From Saccharothrix deserti (lineage in GTDB: Bacteria > Actinomycetota > Actinomycetes > Mycobacteriales > Pseudonocardiaceae): a stretch of DNA of 64,000 bases. Positions 35,101 to 43,442 of this stretch are shown here, one piece after another. The notes under the pieces were generated by a model, which saw only the letters and a program-made list of their open reading frames with translations, was not told the DNA's origin and made no database searches. The DNA lies in the NCBI RefSeq assembly GCF_009769385.1, contig NZ_VKAB01000024.1:124001-188000 (forward strand), read 5' to 3'. A program made the translations under genes and the position numbers. Every line of letters begins with the position of its first letter. Positions within the stretch are counted from its first letter, which is position 1.

Positions 35101-36756
35101 CAGCTTGAGGATCTCGTTGTTGAGCTCTTCGTCGCCCGCGTGGTCCAAGGTGCGGAAGAACCACGACGTCACGTAGTTCGTAGACTCGCCGTAGTTGCCG
35201 ACGTAGGTGTTCTCGCGGGTCTGGCCGTCACGGGTGACGCCGGTGTAGTGCTTGCCGTACGGCAGCCGCCGCACCACCTTGCCCTCGGCGTCGAGCTTGC
35301 TCTTCGCCAACCCGCGCATGACGACCTTCAGGTAGGCCTCGTTGTAGACGGCGTTGCGGTCGTGCTGGAACAACGAGTGGTAGAGGTCCAGCTCCTCGCC
35401 GTTCGGCCCGACGAGCACTTCCTCGCCGAGGAACGGGCGGGAGCCGAGCGCTTCGCCCACGATCGCGTGGCTGCGCGGCTTGCCCTCGAAGAACCCGGAC
35501 CCGATGACGCGCAGGCCTTCGTGCGCCTTCCACGCGCCCTCGTAGGTGTACATGACCTGGTTGTAGATGTAGGACAGCCGGGACCGCGCGAAGTCGAAGT
35601 TGGCCTTGAGGACGCGTTCCCACGCCTCGCCCCTGGTGAGCGCGCCGCCGGTCCAGTCGACGCCGGCGAGGCTGTTCGGGCCGTCGGCGGTGCCGGTCTC
35701 GAAGGGCTGCCCCAGGAAGTCGGTGAACCGCTGCGCGCCGTAGACCTGGTCGTCGGCGATGAGGTTCTCCACGATGTACAGCGCTTCGCCGAGCGCGGAG
35801 TAGTAGCCGCCCCAGTCGGACTGGTGGCCGCCGTCGCCGAGGCTGCGCACGTTGCCGTAGTACTGCTTGGTGAAGTTGTCGATCGACTTGAAGACGCGGT
35901 CGAGCGCGAGTCGCTTGTCCGCCGGTGTCTTGGCGGGGGACCAGTCGGTCAGCAGGACCTCGGTGTAGAACCGCAGCTCGTCCTGGTACCGGCTGATGTT
36001 CAGGGTGGCGCCGGGGCTCGCGTCCGATTTCGCGCTCAGCCGGTCGAACAGGGCGAGCTGCTCGGACCGCAGCCCGTCGATCTTGGCCTTCTCCTCGGCG
36101 GCGGTCAGCGCGGGCGCGGCCTTGGTGGTCGGCTGGTAGCCGGTGTCGTCCTCGTCCGCCATGTCCAGTTCGGGGCTGGTGTGCACGAGGGCCTGGTAGT
36201 ACTTGCGGGACCGCTCGGTGGCGGTGGCCGTGAGGCTCGGGTGGTAGGTGCGGAGGATCAGCTCGACCCGCTCGCGCCCTTGGGTCGACGAGAGCGGCAA
36301 CATGGCCGTGTTGACGAAGAACCGGCCGTCGAGGCCCTTGCCGGTGCCGGTGTTGATGGCCTCGTAGTCGCCTTGCGACCGGTAGGTGGTCTGTGCGCCG
36401 TTGACGAACAGCACGGTCTTGTAGGTCGAGACGTCCTCGCCCCAGAACTTCAGGCTGAGGTAGTTCTGCGCGGCCGGGTCGACCTTGACCGAGAGTCTGA
36501 GGTCGCCGAGGTGGCTCGTGGGCGGCGACAACGGCTCGGCCACGCGCGCCTTGCGCCCGTTGGCGCCGTCGACCACCGTGGTCGAGTCACCGGAGAAGTC
36601 GTGCGCCCGTTCGGATTCCGGGTCGCCGAACGTGACCGTGTCGACGGTGCCGCCAGTGGCTGCCGCGGCGGCTGTTGTCGTGGCCGGCAGGAGCGCGGCT
36701 ACGAGTGTGAGGGTGACCGCGGTCACCGATGCAGGGAGCCGGACGTATCGCATCAT
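32134..36756 (-). CDS. 1540-residue secreted multidomain protein, putative polysaccharide lyase or glycosidase
   Basis: The start at 36756 (ATGATG) follows AGAGGGTGG; the frame to 36831 is rejected. A signal peptide (about 1-32) is followed by a beta-rich segment (about 35-150). A long helical region (about 190-780) follows, with DGGHQSDWGGYYSALGEALY, GNYGESTNYVTSWFFRTLDH and NVHARGHTRYQ, resembling the alpha/alpha-toroid scaffold of polysaccharide lyases and related enzymes. Then come a fibronectin III domain (about 923-1010), a concanavalin-like segment (about 1030-1190), a second FN3-like region and a C-terminal CBM4/9-like jelly roll (about 1395-1540). I cannot assign a catalytic family. 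It heads the operon with GH43, behind an operator of locus 1, so it is probably the extracellular depolymerase of that system. Confidence 0.75.
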   Translation of the reverse strand: MMRYVRLPASVTAVTLTLVAALLPATTTAAAAATGGTVDTVTFGDPESERAHDFSGDSTTVVDGANGRKARVAEPLSPPTSHLGDLRLSVKVDPAAQNYLSLKFWGEDVSTYKTVLFVNGAQTTYRSQGDYEAINTGTGKGLDGRFFVNTAMLPLSSTQGRERVELILRTYHPSLTATATERSRKYYQALVHTSPELDMADEDDTGYQPTTKAAPALTAAEEKAKIDGLRSEQLALFDRLSAKSDASPGATLNISRYQDELRFYTEVLLTDWSPAKTPADKRLALDRVFKSIDNFTKQYYGNVRSLGDGGHQSDWGGYYSALGEALYIVENLIADDQVYGAQRFTDFLGQPFETGTADGPNSLAGVDWTGGALTRGEAWERVLKANFDFARSRLSYIYNQVMYTYEGAWKAHEGLRVIGSGFFEGKPRSHAIVGEALGSRPFLGEEVLVGPNGEELDLYHSLFQHDRNAVYNEAYLKVVMRGLAKSKLDAEGKVVRRLPYGKHYTGVTRDGQTRENTYVGNYGESTNYVTSWFFRTLDHAGDEELNNEILKLALRNVHARGHTRYQSTDANGNRVMLMQQVIDERNAAYPGRIAYASDINSGRGLMFAALEQFMADNADKYAGPEWTPFWGYAREAVGFAQQQLVDNQYFPYFNNVLANHKYDLRLPKTYEYVTGKRAEYAVLGGKAAAGVVLPHTDPARYTDEELARLGISRDDAKRPFAWVDIDNMYVSVRDGDTHLFGSLFQRNRGFLGNGRLHAQHGDHDQLVQLQTQGVLAYQDYVLRPNAVEDPMFYDRYTAPDRPLAMTGELAPIAYQPGVGTVVRDNWMSDNPYSGYPDLLTARYGKYLMAVNGTRPEHGNAKAHHVRLPTAAGGGNQTTAGEGDGQNAVVDLVTGRRLPIIAGVVAVPPSSAVVLDLGTDEVKPSAPSAVDVAVATPGSNAVGLTWRPAAGATSYTITRAVREQGPFYPVAHGVRGTSHIDKTPSAGTFFYRVTAVNGQGLGRPSNAIKAVVTQAHTAGLRNGPWRDDVIGNATGGSSSVEGSAITVNGASGTGFGGGDDTAIYNRFHADSLVTVSRLAQGSTVVSAKLDGAGGVILRDSADAVGRYAYLGVDATGALSFKYRSLDTRTDIGTGTAGQNATGGITRSPFAVDLKGHQAATHPYVKLIRLADSHRITALVSEDGQVWEQVATADVPMVDVVHAGVATTQTARFGDVEVDSLPAGTVLASGRFGDRTGTVSWTRPRDVIAFDLYRTRDAAVAGTDPSTDPGSGWEKIVDNRWALSYEDTIYGGAMHYKVVARRLDGSTTVSAPVTITAEPFPTVLAKARTVSADDYTAASFGAFKAEVDAAEQASTQPGADEAALIKRVYDAYRLLVPVHRHSFEADESDVWQAAGTGPYTRVIASDRGRTGTRSLYFASTDTSGNGSFNMSFHNRKQGASPISVTPGKTYKVSYWYQLTNYVPGRTVGAYLFVSSRDGGAQIGVEQRTWLPAGDTAPGQWKYVERTYRADANPVVDNVSLDFGFRGSSGEFRVDDVRVEPVD

Positions 36757-36784
36757 CGCGAGTGCCACCCTCTGTGTGCAGGTG

Positions 36785-36800
36785 TAGAAAGCGGTTTCTA
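36785..36800. promoter_or_regulatory. Locus 1 operator, site A
   Basis: TAGAAAGCGGTTTCTA, a 16-bp dyad with central CG, lies between the divergent starts of the large secreted protein (28 bp away) and the alpha/beta hydrolase (32 bp away). It is the best match to the shared motif TAGAAAnCGnTTTCTA. Confidence 0.8.
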
Positions 36801-36832
36801 TGAACCTAGCGGTGAGGTAGGGAACAGACAAG

Positions 36833-37573
36833 ATGGAAGTACAGCAAGCGGTTGTGCTCGTGCATGGCTGGGGTGCGTCGGCTGCCGCTTGGGACGCGCA
36901 CCTGCCGTTGCTCGCCGGTCGTCACGCGATCGTCCTGGACCTTCCCGGTCACGGCGTCACGCCGGGATGTCGAGCGGGCGCCGACATCCCGGGCATTGTG
37001 GACGGTCTGGCCGCCGTGATCGCCGCGTCGGCCGGAACGCCCGCAGTCGTCGTCGGTCATTCGATGGGCGGGCAGATCGCCGTGCGGCTGGCCGTCGACC
37101 ATCCCGAACTGGTCCGCGCCGTGGCCGTGATCGACCCGGCCTACGGGGCCGACGACGACGAACTGGCCGGGTGTGCCGACCGGCTCGCCGACCTCGAACG
37201 ACGGGGGAGTGAGGCGGGAGCGGAGTTCGTGGATGCCGCATTCGACGGTGGGAGTGGCGATTCCGCGCTCTGGCGTGACGCCCGCCGCCAGATGTCGGCC
37301 ACCAGTGGCACCGTGCTGGCCCGGCTGTACCGGTCGATGTACCTGGACGACGGTGCGATCGGCGGTCGACAGGCCGCTGCGGAGTACCTGTCCCGGCTGC
37401 CGGTGCCGCTGCTCAGCCTGTACTCCACGCAGTACGCCGCCCACTGGGCGGAGTCGCTGCCGTTGCCGCCGGGTTCACGCGTGGTGACCTGGCTGGGGCT
37501 GAGTCACTACCTGCACCAAGAGCGACCGGCCGCGTTCTGCGACCTGCTGCTGGACTGGCTCTCCACGCTCTGA
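36833..37573 (+). CDS. Alpha/beta hydrolase (serine esterase type)
   Basis: A 246-residue alpha/beta hydrolase with oxyanion motif HGWG (11-14), nucleophile elbow GHSMGG (Ser77) and a C-terminal His in GLSHYLHQ. The Asp is probably in the strand before (LYSTQYA region not obvious). Because it shares the intergenic operator with the large secreted protein, it is likely co-regulated with locus 1. A cytoplasmic esterase removing acyl groups from imported glycan fragments would fit. Alternatives in the broad family (lactonase, C-C hydrolase) cannot be excluded. It ends 11 bp before a strong shared terminator. Confidence 0.82.
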   Translation: MEVQQAVVLVHGWGASAAAWDAHLPLLAGRHAIVLDLPGHGVTPGCRAGADIPGIVDGLAAVIAASAGTPAVVVGHSMGGQIAVRLAVDHPELVRAVAVIDPAYGADDDELAGCADRLADLERRGSEAGAEFVDAAFDGGSGDSALWRDARRQMSATSGTVLARLYRSMYLDDGAIGGRQAAAEYLSRLPVPLLSLYSTQYAAHWAESLPLPPGSRVVTWLGLSHYLHQERPAAFCDLLLDWLSTL

Positions 37574-37584
37574 CACAACGGGCA

Positions 37585-37615
37585 GGCCCCTGGCGCTGCA
37601 GGGGCGCCAGGGGCC
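37585..37615. terminator. Bidirectional terminator hairpin
   Basis: GGCCCCTGGCGC (37585-37596) pairs perfectly over 12 bp with 37604-37615 around a 7-nt loop, located between the convergent stops of the hydrolase and the binding-protein gene. Confidence 0.85.
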
Positions 37616-37628
37616 GTGCACCGCAGGA

Positions 37629-38960
37629 TCACTCGACTACGGTGATCCCGCTCTGCTTGAGGTCGTCGACGATCCACTTCTGCATCTCGGGCGCGATGTC
37701 GGCCACCCGGATCTGCTTGTCGACCGCCTTGCCCCACAGGTCCGCGAGGTGCTCGAACGCGGGCTGGGAGTTCGGCCCGTACTGCCAGTCGCCCTTCTGC
37801 GTCTTGACCGCACCGGTGACGACCGACTGCCACTTGTCCGCGTGCGCGCCGATGAGCTGGACCGGCTTGGAGATGTCGGTGTACGGCGCCGGGTCGGCCA
37901 CGGCCGGGAACCACGACGAGCCCTTCTCCGGGTCCGCGATCAGGCTGATCGCGGTCTTGTCGGTCGACGCCCAGTGCGCGAACTCCACCGCGGCGGCCGG
38001 GTTCGCGCACTTGGTGTTGACCGAGTACACCCGGGTGAACGACACGTTGGCCGGCGCTTCGCCCGCGAAGGTCAGGTTCGGCGCGGGCTCCCACTGGCCG
38101 AGGCCGGTGGTCAGGTTCTTCTGCATGCTCTTGGTCTGCCAGGTGGACAGCTGGCGGGTCGCGATGCGCCCGTCGTTGTACTGCTGCATCATCGCCGCGA
38201 ACTCGGCGTAGGAGATCTTCTCCACCAGGTCGTTGTCGATGAGCTGCTGGAGGATGTCCGCGGCCTGCTTGGTGTCCGCGCTGTCCACGTCGACCTTCCA
38301 GCCGTCGCCGTCGAGCTGCCACCAGCGGGCGCCCGCCTGCCACGCCAGGTACACGTAGGTCGTGTAGTCCTCGCCGGCCAGGTTGAAGATCTTGACGCCC
38401 TGGGCGTTGAGCTTCTTGCCCGCCTCGACGAACTCCTCCCACGTGGTGGGGTACTGCACTCCGGCCTTCTGGTACACCGCCGCGTTGTAGAGCATGAAGT
38501 TCGGGATGTTCGCCGCGGGCAACCCGAACGCGCGGTCGCCGGCACGCGCGGCCTCCCACGCGATCGGCGTGTACTCGGCCTTGTACGGCTCGATGTAGTC
38601 GCTGATGTCCGCGACGATGCCGTCGGAGGCCAGCGAGTTGACCGTCTCGGTGATCGTGTCGAACACGCAGGGACCGCCGCCGGCGGCGTACGCGTTGCGC
38701 AGCGCCTTGTGCAACTCGGGGTTGCCCTGCTGCTGGGTGAACTTCACCGTGATGGGGCCGCCGAGCTTGTTGTACTCGTCGGCGAGACCCTTCAGGTACT
38801 GGTTGCTGCCCCAGAACTCGATGGTGACCGGCTCGCCCGAGTACGTGCTCGGCGCCGCGGCCTCCTGGGACCCTCCGGCTCCGCCGCCACCACAGGCGGC
38901 CAGCGAGAGGATGAGCACCCCGGCCACCGCGGTTGCCCAACGCGTCCTTGCGTTTCGCAT
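37629..38960 (-). CDS. Sugar ABC transporter substrate-binding lipoprotein (family 1), locus 1
   Basis: A 443-residue family 1 extracellular solute-binding lipoprotein with lipobox LAAC (Cys23) and a Gly-rich spacer. Characteristic segments: VTIEFWGSNQYLKGLADEYN, VFDTITETVNSLASDG, IPNFMLYNAAVYQKAGV and EFVEAGKKLNAQGVKIFNL. The start at 38960 is preferred over an upstream frame to 39113 because AAGGAG precedes it and the signal peptide begins there. It is divergent from its two permease genes, an unusual split of the normal binding-protein-first operon. Two operator copies sit in the shared gap. Aromatic residues (ARWWQL, SSWFP) suit an oligosaccharide ligand. Confidence 0.9.
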   Translation of the reverse strand: MRNARTRWATAVAGVLILSLAACGGGGAGGSQEAAAPSTYSGEPVTIEFWGSNQYLKGLADEYNKLGGPITVKFTQQQGNPELHKALRNAYAAGGGPCVFDTITETVNSLASDGIVADISDYIEPYKAEYTPIAWEAARAGDRAFGLPAANIPNFMLYNAAVYQKAGVQYPTTWEEFVEAGKKLNAQGVKIFNLAGEDYTTYVYLAWQAGARWWQLDGDGWKVDVDSADTKQAADILQQLIDNDLVEKISYAEFAAMMQQYNDGRIATRQLSTWQTKSMQKNLTTGLGQWEPAPNLTFAGEAPANVSFTRVYSVNTKCANPAAAVEFAHWASTDKTAISLIADPEKGSSWFPAVADPAPYTDISKPVQLIGAHADKWQSVVTGAVKTQKGDWQYGPNSQPAFEHLADLWGKAVDKQIRVADIAPEMQKWIVDDLKQSGITVVE

Positions 38961-39017
38961 CTTTGCTCCTTGCCGACCCGCACGACCGCCAGGAGCAAGG
39001 GGTCTCCCGGCAGCAGG

Positions 39018-39033
39018 AAGAAAACGCTTTCTA
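39018..39033. promoter_or_regulatory. Locus 1 operator, site B
   Basis: AAGAAAACGCTTTCTA matches the locus motif in all but the first position. It lies 58 bp upstream of the binding-protein start, so repression of that transcript is likely. Confidence 0.75.
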
Positions 39034-39130
39034 TCCTGAGGCCCGTTGCGGTCACTGTCAACGGTCGTCTCACCAGGTGTACGAGTCTGTTGCCTGCTCG
39101 TTGACCCGATCAAAGCTTGAGTTGTAGCGT

Positions 39131-39146
39131 CAGCAAACGGTTTCCA
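39131..39146. promoter_or_regulatory. Locus 1 operator, site C (weaker)
   Basis: CAGCAAACGGTTTCCA resembles the motif with three changes in the outer arms. It is 36 bp upstream of the permease operon, with centre-to-centre distance 113 bp from site B. Confidence 0.6.
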
Positions 39147-39181
39147 AGGGTGGTTCCGTTACGTGACCGGAGAGGTGTCGG

Positions 39182-40156
39182 ATGGTCAACGTTGACACGG
39201 CAAGTCGGCCACCGCGCGCGGTGAGGCCGGATGCCGCGCCGCGCGCGGCGCCCGGACGGCGGTCGCGCCGGGTGCACGGCGCTCCCCGCCTGTCGGGCCT
39301 GCTGTTCACCGCGCCGTTCCTGGTCGGCTTCGCGCTGGTGTTCCTGGTCCCGTTCGGCTACGCGCTGTACCAGAGCGCGTTCGTCGAGCGGAAGTCCGGT
39401 TCCGGCTTCGGCCGTGCCGTGACGGAGTTCGTCGGGGTCGACAACTACGTGCGCGGGCTGTCCGATCCGGTCTTCTGGCAGGCCACGTTCCGGGTCGTGG
39501 TGTTCGCGGTCGTGCAGATCCCCGTCATGCTGCTGCTGGCCCTGGTGATGGCCCTGCTGCTCGACGCCGTGACGGGGCGTAAGACCAGGTACTTCCGCCT
39601 CGGCCTGCTCATCCCGTACATGATCCCGCTGATGGTCGGCTCGCTGATCTGGCTGTACCTGTACTCGCCGCGCCTGGGCCCGCTCACCGACGCGGGGCGG
39701 CGACTCGGGCTGGAGCTCGACTTCTTCTCCGTCGACCTGCTGTGGTACTCCATCGGCAACCTGCTGACCTGGGGTCACGTCGGCTTCAACATGCTCATTC
39801 TCTACAGCGCGCTGCGCGCGGTGCCGAGGGAGCTGTTCGAGGCCGCGCGCATCGACGGTGCCTCCGAGCTGCGCATCGCGCTGTCGATCAAGGTGCCCTA
39901 CGTGCGCGGCACGGTCGTGCTGACCGGGATGCTGTCGATCATCGGGATGTTGCAGATCTTCGCCGAGCCGACGGTGTTCCGGGTGACCTCGCCGGAGACG
40001 GTGACGTCGAACTTCACCCCGATCATGATGATCTTCAACCAGGCCTTCAAGGCGGGCAACTACAACTACGCGGCGGCACTGTCGGTGATCCTCGCGATCG
40101 TCGTCGGAGCGGCTTCGGCGTTGTTCTACCGCCTCGGGAACAGGACGCAGTCATGA
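39182..40156 (+). CDS. Sugar ABC transporter permease 1 (MalF-type), locus 1
   Basis: A 324-residue inner-membrane permease with six main helices, beginning after a basic 40-residue N-terminus (LSGLLFTAPFLVGFALVFLV). The cytoplasmic ATPase-contact loop (EAA motif) is EAARIDGASELRIALSIKVP (about 221-240). It pairs with the next gene through an ATGA overlap. GGAGAGG precedes the ATG. No ATPase gene is nearby, so a shared MsiK-type ATPase is expected. Confidence 0.92.
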   Translation: MVNVDTASRPPRAVRPDAAPRAAPGRRSRRVHGAPRLSGLLFTAPFLVGFALVFLVPFGYALYQSAFVERKSGSGFGRAVTEFVGVDNYVRGLSDPVFWQATFRVVVFAVVQIPVMLLLALVMALLLDAVTGRKTRYFRLGLLIPYMIPLMVGSLIWLYLYSPRLGPLTDAGRRLGLELDFFSVDLLWYSIGNLLTWGHVGFNMLILYSALRAVPRELFEAARIDGASELRIALSIKVPYVRGTVVLTGMLSIIGMLQIFAEPTVFRVTSPETVTSNFTPIMMIFNQAFKAGNYNYAAALSVILAIVVGAASALFYRLGNRTQS

Positions 40157-41121
40157 CCATTCTCGCTGCCACCGGCAAAGACGGCGATCAGCTGGACGCG
40201 TCCGAGCGGCAACCGGGCGTCACCGGCAAGCCGCGACGCGGTGGGGGCGACGAACCGGCCGTCGGGGTGCAGGTGCCGCGGTCGTCGCGGATCCTGGTGC
40301 TGGTCGGGCTGGTGCTGTTCCTGATCTACTCGGTCGCCCCGGTGTGGTGGCTGCTCGTGTCCGCCACCAAGAACGAGTCGGACCTGATCAACACCAACGG
40401 GCTGTGGTTCGCCGAGTTCAACCTGTTCGACAACCTGCGGCAGATCTTCGCCTACGAGGACGGCATCTTCCTGCGCTGGACGCTGAACTCGCTGCTGTAC
40501 GCGGGGGTCGGCTCGGTGGTCAACACGGTGCTGGCGCTCGCGGCGGGCTACGGCCTGGCGCGGTTCACGTTCCCCGGCAAGAAGCTGATCCTCGGCCTGG
40601 TGATCGGCTCGTTCCTGATCCCGTACGCCATGCTGACCCTGCCGCTGTACCTGCTGTTCTCGAAGCTCGGCATGGTGAACACGGTGTGGGCGGTGCTGAT
40701 CCCGACGTTCATCTCGCCGTTCAGCGTGTACCTGGCGAAGGTCTACACCGAGGGCGCGATCCCGCCGGAACTGCTGGAGGCGGCCCGCATCGACGGCGCG
40801 GGCGAGCTGCGGATCTTCTTCCAGATCGTGGTGCGCATGGTGGCGACCGGCGGCGCGACGATCTTCCTGCTCTCGTTCGTGGCGTCGTGGAACGGCTTCT
40901 TCCTGCCGATGACGATGTTGCAGGGCGCGGAGAACTGGACCATGACGCTGGGCATCTACAACTGGCTGGTGCAGAGCATGACGAACGCCTCGGCCTCGAC
41001 CGACTTCACCGCGATCGTCATCACGGGCGCGTTGCTGTCGGTGATCCCGTTGACCGCGGTCATGTTGATGATGCAGCGGTTCTGGAAGAGCGGCGTGTCG
41101 CTCGGCGCGGTGAAGTCGTGA
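40153..41121 (+). CDS. Sugar ABC transporter permease 2 (MalG-type), locus 1
   Basis: A 322-residue partner permease. A hydrophilic N-terminus of about 45 residues precedes the first helix (ILVLVGLVLFLIYSVAPVWW), followed by five more helices and the EAA loop EAARIDGAGELRIFFQIVVR. The sequence MTLPLYLLFSKLGMVNT between helices 3 and 4 is typical of MalG-type subunits. Both ends are coupled: ATGA with permease 1 and GTGA with the GH36 gene, so uptake and intracellular cleavage are expressed together. Confidence 0.92.
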   Translation: MTILAATGKDGDQLDASERQPGVTGKPRRGGGDEPAVGVQVPRSSRILVLVGLVLFLIYSVAPVWWLLVSATKNESDLINTNGLWFAEFNLFDNLRQIFAYEDGIFLRWTLNSLLYAGVGSVVNTVLALAAGYGLARFTFPGKKLILGLVIGSFLIPYAMLTLPLYLLFSKLGMVNTVWAVLIPTFISPFSVYLAKVYTEGAIPPELLEAARIDGAGELRIFFQIVVRMVATGGATIFLLSFVASWNGFFLPMTMLQGAENWTMTLGIYNWLVQSMTNASASTDFTAIVITGALLSVIPLTAVMLMMQRFWKSGVSLGAVKS

Positions 41122-43259
41122 CGTCTGTTGACGGTGTGGAGCACTGGCAGTGGGGCAGCGACGAGGTCCGGTTGCACTTCGCGCACGGCCCGGAGACGCC
41201 ACCGCGGCTGCTCGCGGTCACGCCGGCCGACCGGGAACCTGACGACCGGGCACCCGACGACCCGGCCGCGTTGTGGCGGTCGGCGTTGCCGGTGGTCGAG
41301 TTGGCGTTGGCGGGCGACGGGCGGCACGGCACGGCGGGGAAGCGGCACGTCGACGGTGCCGCCGCACAGCGGTTGCGCCTGGTGTCCAAGGACTCCGAGG
41401 TCGTTGACGGTGTGCACCGGCTGGTGCTGGAGCTGGCGGAACCGGACGACGGCGTGCGGGTGCGGGCGCACTACGAGATCGCCTCCGGCATCCCGGTCGT
41501 GCGCACGTGGGCCGAGGTCGTGGCGGGCGGACGGCCGGTCGTGGTCGAGTACGTGTCCAGCTTCGTGCTCGCCGGGCTCGGGCACGGCAGGCGCTGGGAA
41601 TCGGAACTGGTGCTGTGGCGGGCGGCCAACCCGTGGAGCGGCGAGTTCCGGTGGAGCGCCCGCACCCTGGCAGCCGAGGGGCTCTACGACGTCGGGATGG
41701 TCGCCTACGACCAGCTCGGGTCGAAGAACCGGATCACCGCGACCAGCACCGGCGCGTGGTCGACGTCGGAGATGCTGCCGATGGGCATCCTCTCCGACGA
41801 GCGGTCCGGTGCGATGCTCGCCTGGCAGGTCGAGCACTGCGGCGCGTGGCACTGGGAACTCGGTGACCGGCTCGGCGCGGTGTACCTCGTCGTGTCCGGC
41901 CCGACCGCCGCCGAGCACCAGTGCTCGGTGCCGTTGGGCGCGGGGGAGTCGTTCCGCACGGTGCCCGCGTCGGTCGCCGTGGTGCCCGGGGGAGGGCTGG
42001 ACGCCGTTGGCGCCGTCCTGACCGCGCACCGCAGGCGGATCCGCCGTCCGCACCCGGACAACGTCGAGCTGCCGGTGGTGTACAACGACTTCCTCAACGC
42101 GTTGATGTCGAACCCGACCACCGACCGGGTGTTGCCGCTGGTCGAGGCCGCCGCCGCGCTGGGCGTCGACGGGTACTGCATCGACGCCGGCTGGTACGAC
42201 GACGAGGACGGCGGCTGGTGGGACGCCGTCGGCGAGTGGCTGCCCTCGGCGCGGCGCTTCCCCGGCGGCGGGCTGAAGGCCGTGATCGACCGGATCCGCT
42301 CCGCGGGGCTGCGGCCGGGCCTGTGGCTGGAGCCGGAGGTGGTCGGGCTGCGCAGTCCGCTGGCGGAGTCGCTGCCCGAGGCCGCTTTCTTCCGGCGGTC
42401 CGGCGAACGGGTGCTCGAATGGGGCCGGTACCAGCTCGACCTGCGTCACCCGGCGGCTCTGAAGCACCTCGACGGGGTGGTGGACCGGCTGATGGCCGAC
42501 TTCGACCTCGGCTACCTGAAGCTGGACTACAACATCGACATCGGCGCGGGGACGGAACTCGCCGGCAGCGTCGGGCTGGGCCTGCTCGAACACAACCGCG
42601 CGCACCTGGACTGGGTCCGCGACGTGCTCGACCGGTATCCCGGCCTGACGATCGAGGGCTGTGCCGCCGGGGGCAGCCGCACGGACGCGGCGACCGGGGC
42701 GTTGTTCCCGATCCAGTCGCTGACCGACCAGCAGGACTTCCGCAACATGCCGCCGATCGCGGCCGCCGCGCCGTTGGCCATCACCCCCGAACAGGCCGGT
42801 GTGTGGGCGTCGGTTGACGGCACGATGAGCCACGAGGAGCTGGCGTTCTCGCTGATCTCGGGCATGTCGGCGCGCATCCACCTGGCCGGCCGGATCGACA
42901 CGCTCGACGAGGGCGGGCGCGAGGTGGTCCGCGCGGCGCTCGACGTCTACCGCGAGCTGCGGCCGTCGATCGCCGCCGGTGAGCCGGTGTGGCCGCTCGG
43001 CCTGCCGGGGTGGCGTGACGACTGGATCGCTCTGGGCACGCGAACCCCCTCCGACGAACTGCTTCTCGCCGTATGGCGGCGCGGCGGCGGTGCCGCGACC
43101 AGGATCCCGCTGCCCCAGTGGCTGGGCCCGGATCCGCAGGTCGAAGTGCTGTACCCGACGTGGGCCGGCGAGGCGGTGGCGGTCGGCGACGGCGTGCTGG
43201 AGCTGACGTTGCCCGAGGAAACCAGCGCCCGCCTGTTGCGCCTACGCCCCAAGCGCTGA
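41118..43259 (+). CDS. GH36 alpha-galactosidase, locus 1
   Basis: A 713-residue retaining alpha-galactosidase without a signal peptide. An N-terminal beta supersandwich (about 1-310) precedes the barrel. Key features: YCIDAGWYDDEDGGWWDAVG, GLWLEPEVVG, nucleophile Asp470 in YLKLDYNID, and acid/base Asp537 in LTDQQDF. The aromatic/glycine ring before the acid is GCAAGGSRTDAA. C-terminal beta domain about 620-713. Its GTG overlaps the stop of permease 2. It would release terminal alpha-galactose from imported oligomers. A clear paralogue lies at 52304-54433. Confidence 0.92.
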   Translation: MTSVDGVEHWQWGSDEVRLHFAHGPETPPRLLAVTPADREPDDRAPDDPAALWRSALPVVELALAGDGRHGTAGKRHVDGAAAQRLRLVSKDSEVVDGVHRLVLELAEPDDGVRVRAHYEIASGIPVVRTWAEVVAGGRPVVVEYVSSFVLAGLGHGRRWESELVLWRAANPWSGEFRWSARTLAAEGLYDVGMVAYDQLGSKNRITATSTGAWSTSEMLPMGILSDERSGAMLAWQVEHCGAWHWELGDRLGAVYLVVSGPTAAEHQCSVPLGAGESFRTVPASVAVVPGGGLDAVGAVLTAHRRRIRRPHPDNVELPVVYNDFLNALMSNPTTDRVLPLVEAAAALGVDGYCIDAGWYDDEDGGWWDAVGEWLPSARRFPGGGLKAVIDRIRSAGLRPGLWLEPEVVGLRSPLAESLPEAAFFRRSGERVLEWGRYQLDLRHPAALKHLDGVVDRLMADFDLGYLKLDYNIDIGAGTELAGSVGLGLLEHNRAHLDWVRDVLDRYPGLTIEGCAAGGSRTDAATGALFPIQSLTDQQDFRNMPPIAAAAPLAITPEQAGVWASVDGTMSHEELAFSLISGMSARIHLAGRIDTLDEGGREVVRAALDVYRELRPSIAAGEPVWPLGLPGWRDDWIALGTRTPSDELLLAVWRRGGGAATRIPLPQWLGPDPQVEVLYPTWAGEAVAVGDGVLELTLPEETSARLLRLRPKR

Positions 43260-43442
43260 ACCAACCCGTCCGAACGTAGGACTCTCGCGAGAGTCCTACG
43301 TTCGCGTGCCGAGAGTCGAACACTCAGGTAGGCCGAGTTCAACACTCAGGTTCCGGTCACGCGCCCCTGAACGTTGAACTCACGGCACCTGAGCGTTCGA
43401 CTCTCGGCACCTGGGGGTTCGACTCTCGCGAGAGTTGAACGT
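43260..43442. terminator. Palindrome-rich terminator complex between convergent GH36 and lacI
   Basis: This gap is almost entirely self-complementary. A perfect 34-bp palindrome spans 43271-43304 (core ACTCTCGCGAGAGT). An imperfect inverted repeat joins 43306-43329 to 43387-43410 (one mismatch in 24). Nested inside it, 43335-43350 pairs with 43366-43381 (two mismatches). A fourth, near-perfect dyad is at 43417-43440. All share the element GAGAGTCGAAC or its complement. Confidence 0.85.

Noticed and set aside
33157..37212. 1351-codon open frame antisense to the large secreted protein
   Set aside because: Composition typical of a complementary-strand artefact, and it runs through two real genes on opposite strands.
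43271..43440. CRISPR array
   Set aside because: Repeats are inverted and irregularly spaced with no spacer pattern and no cas genes.
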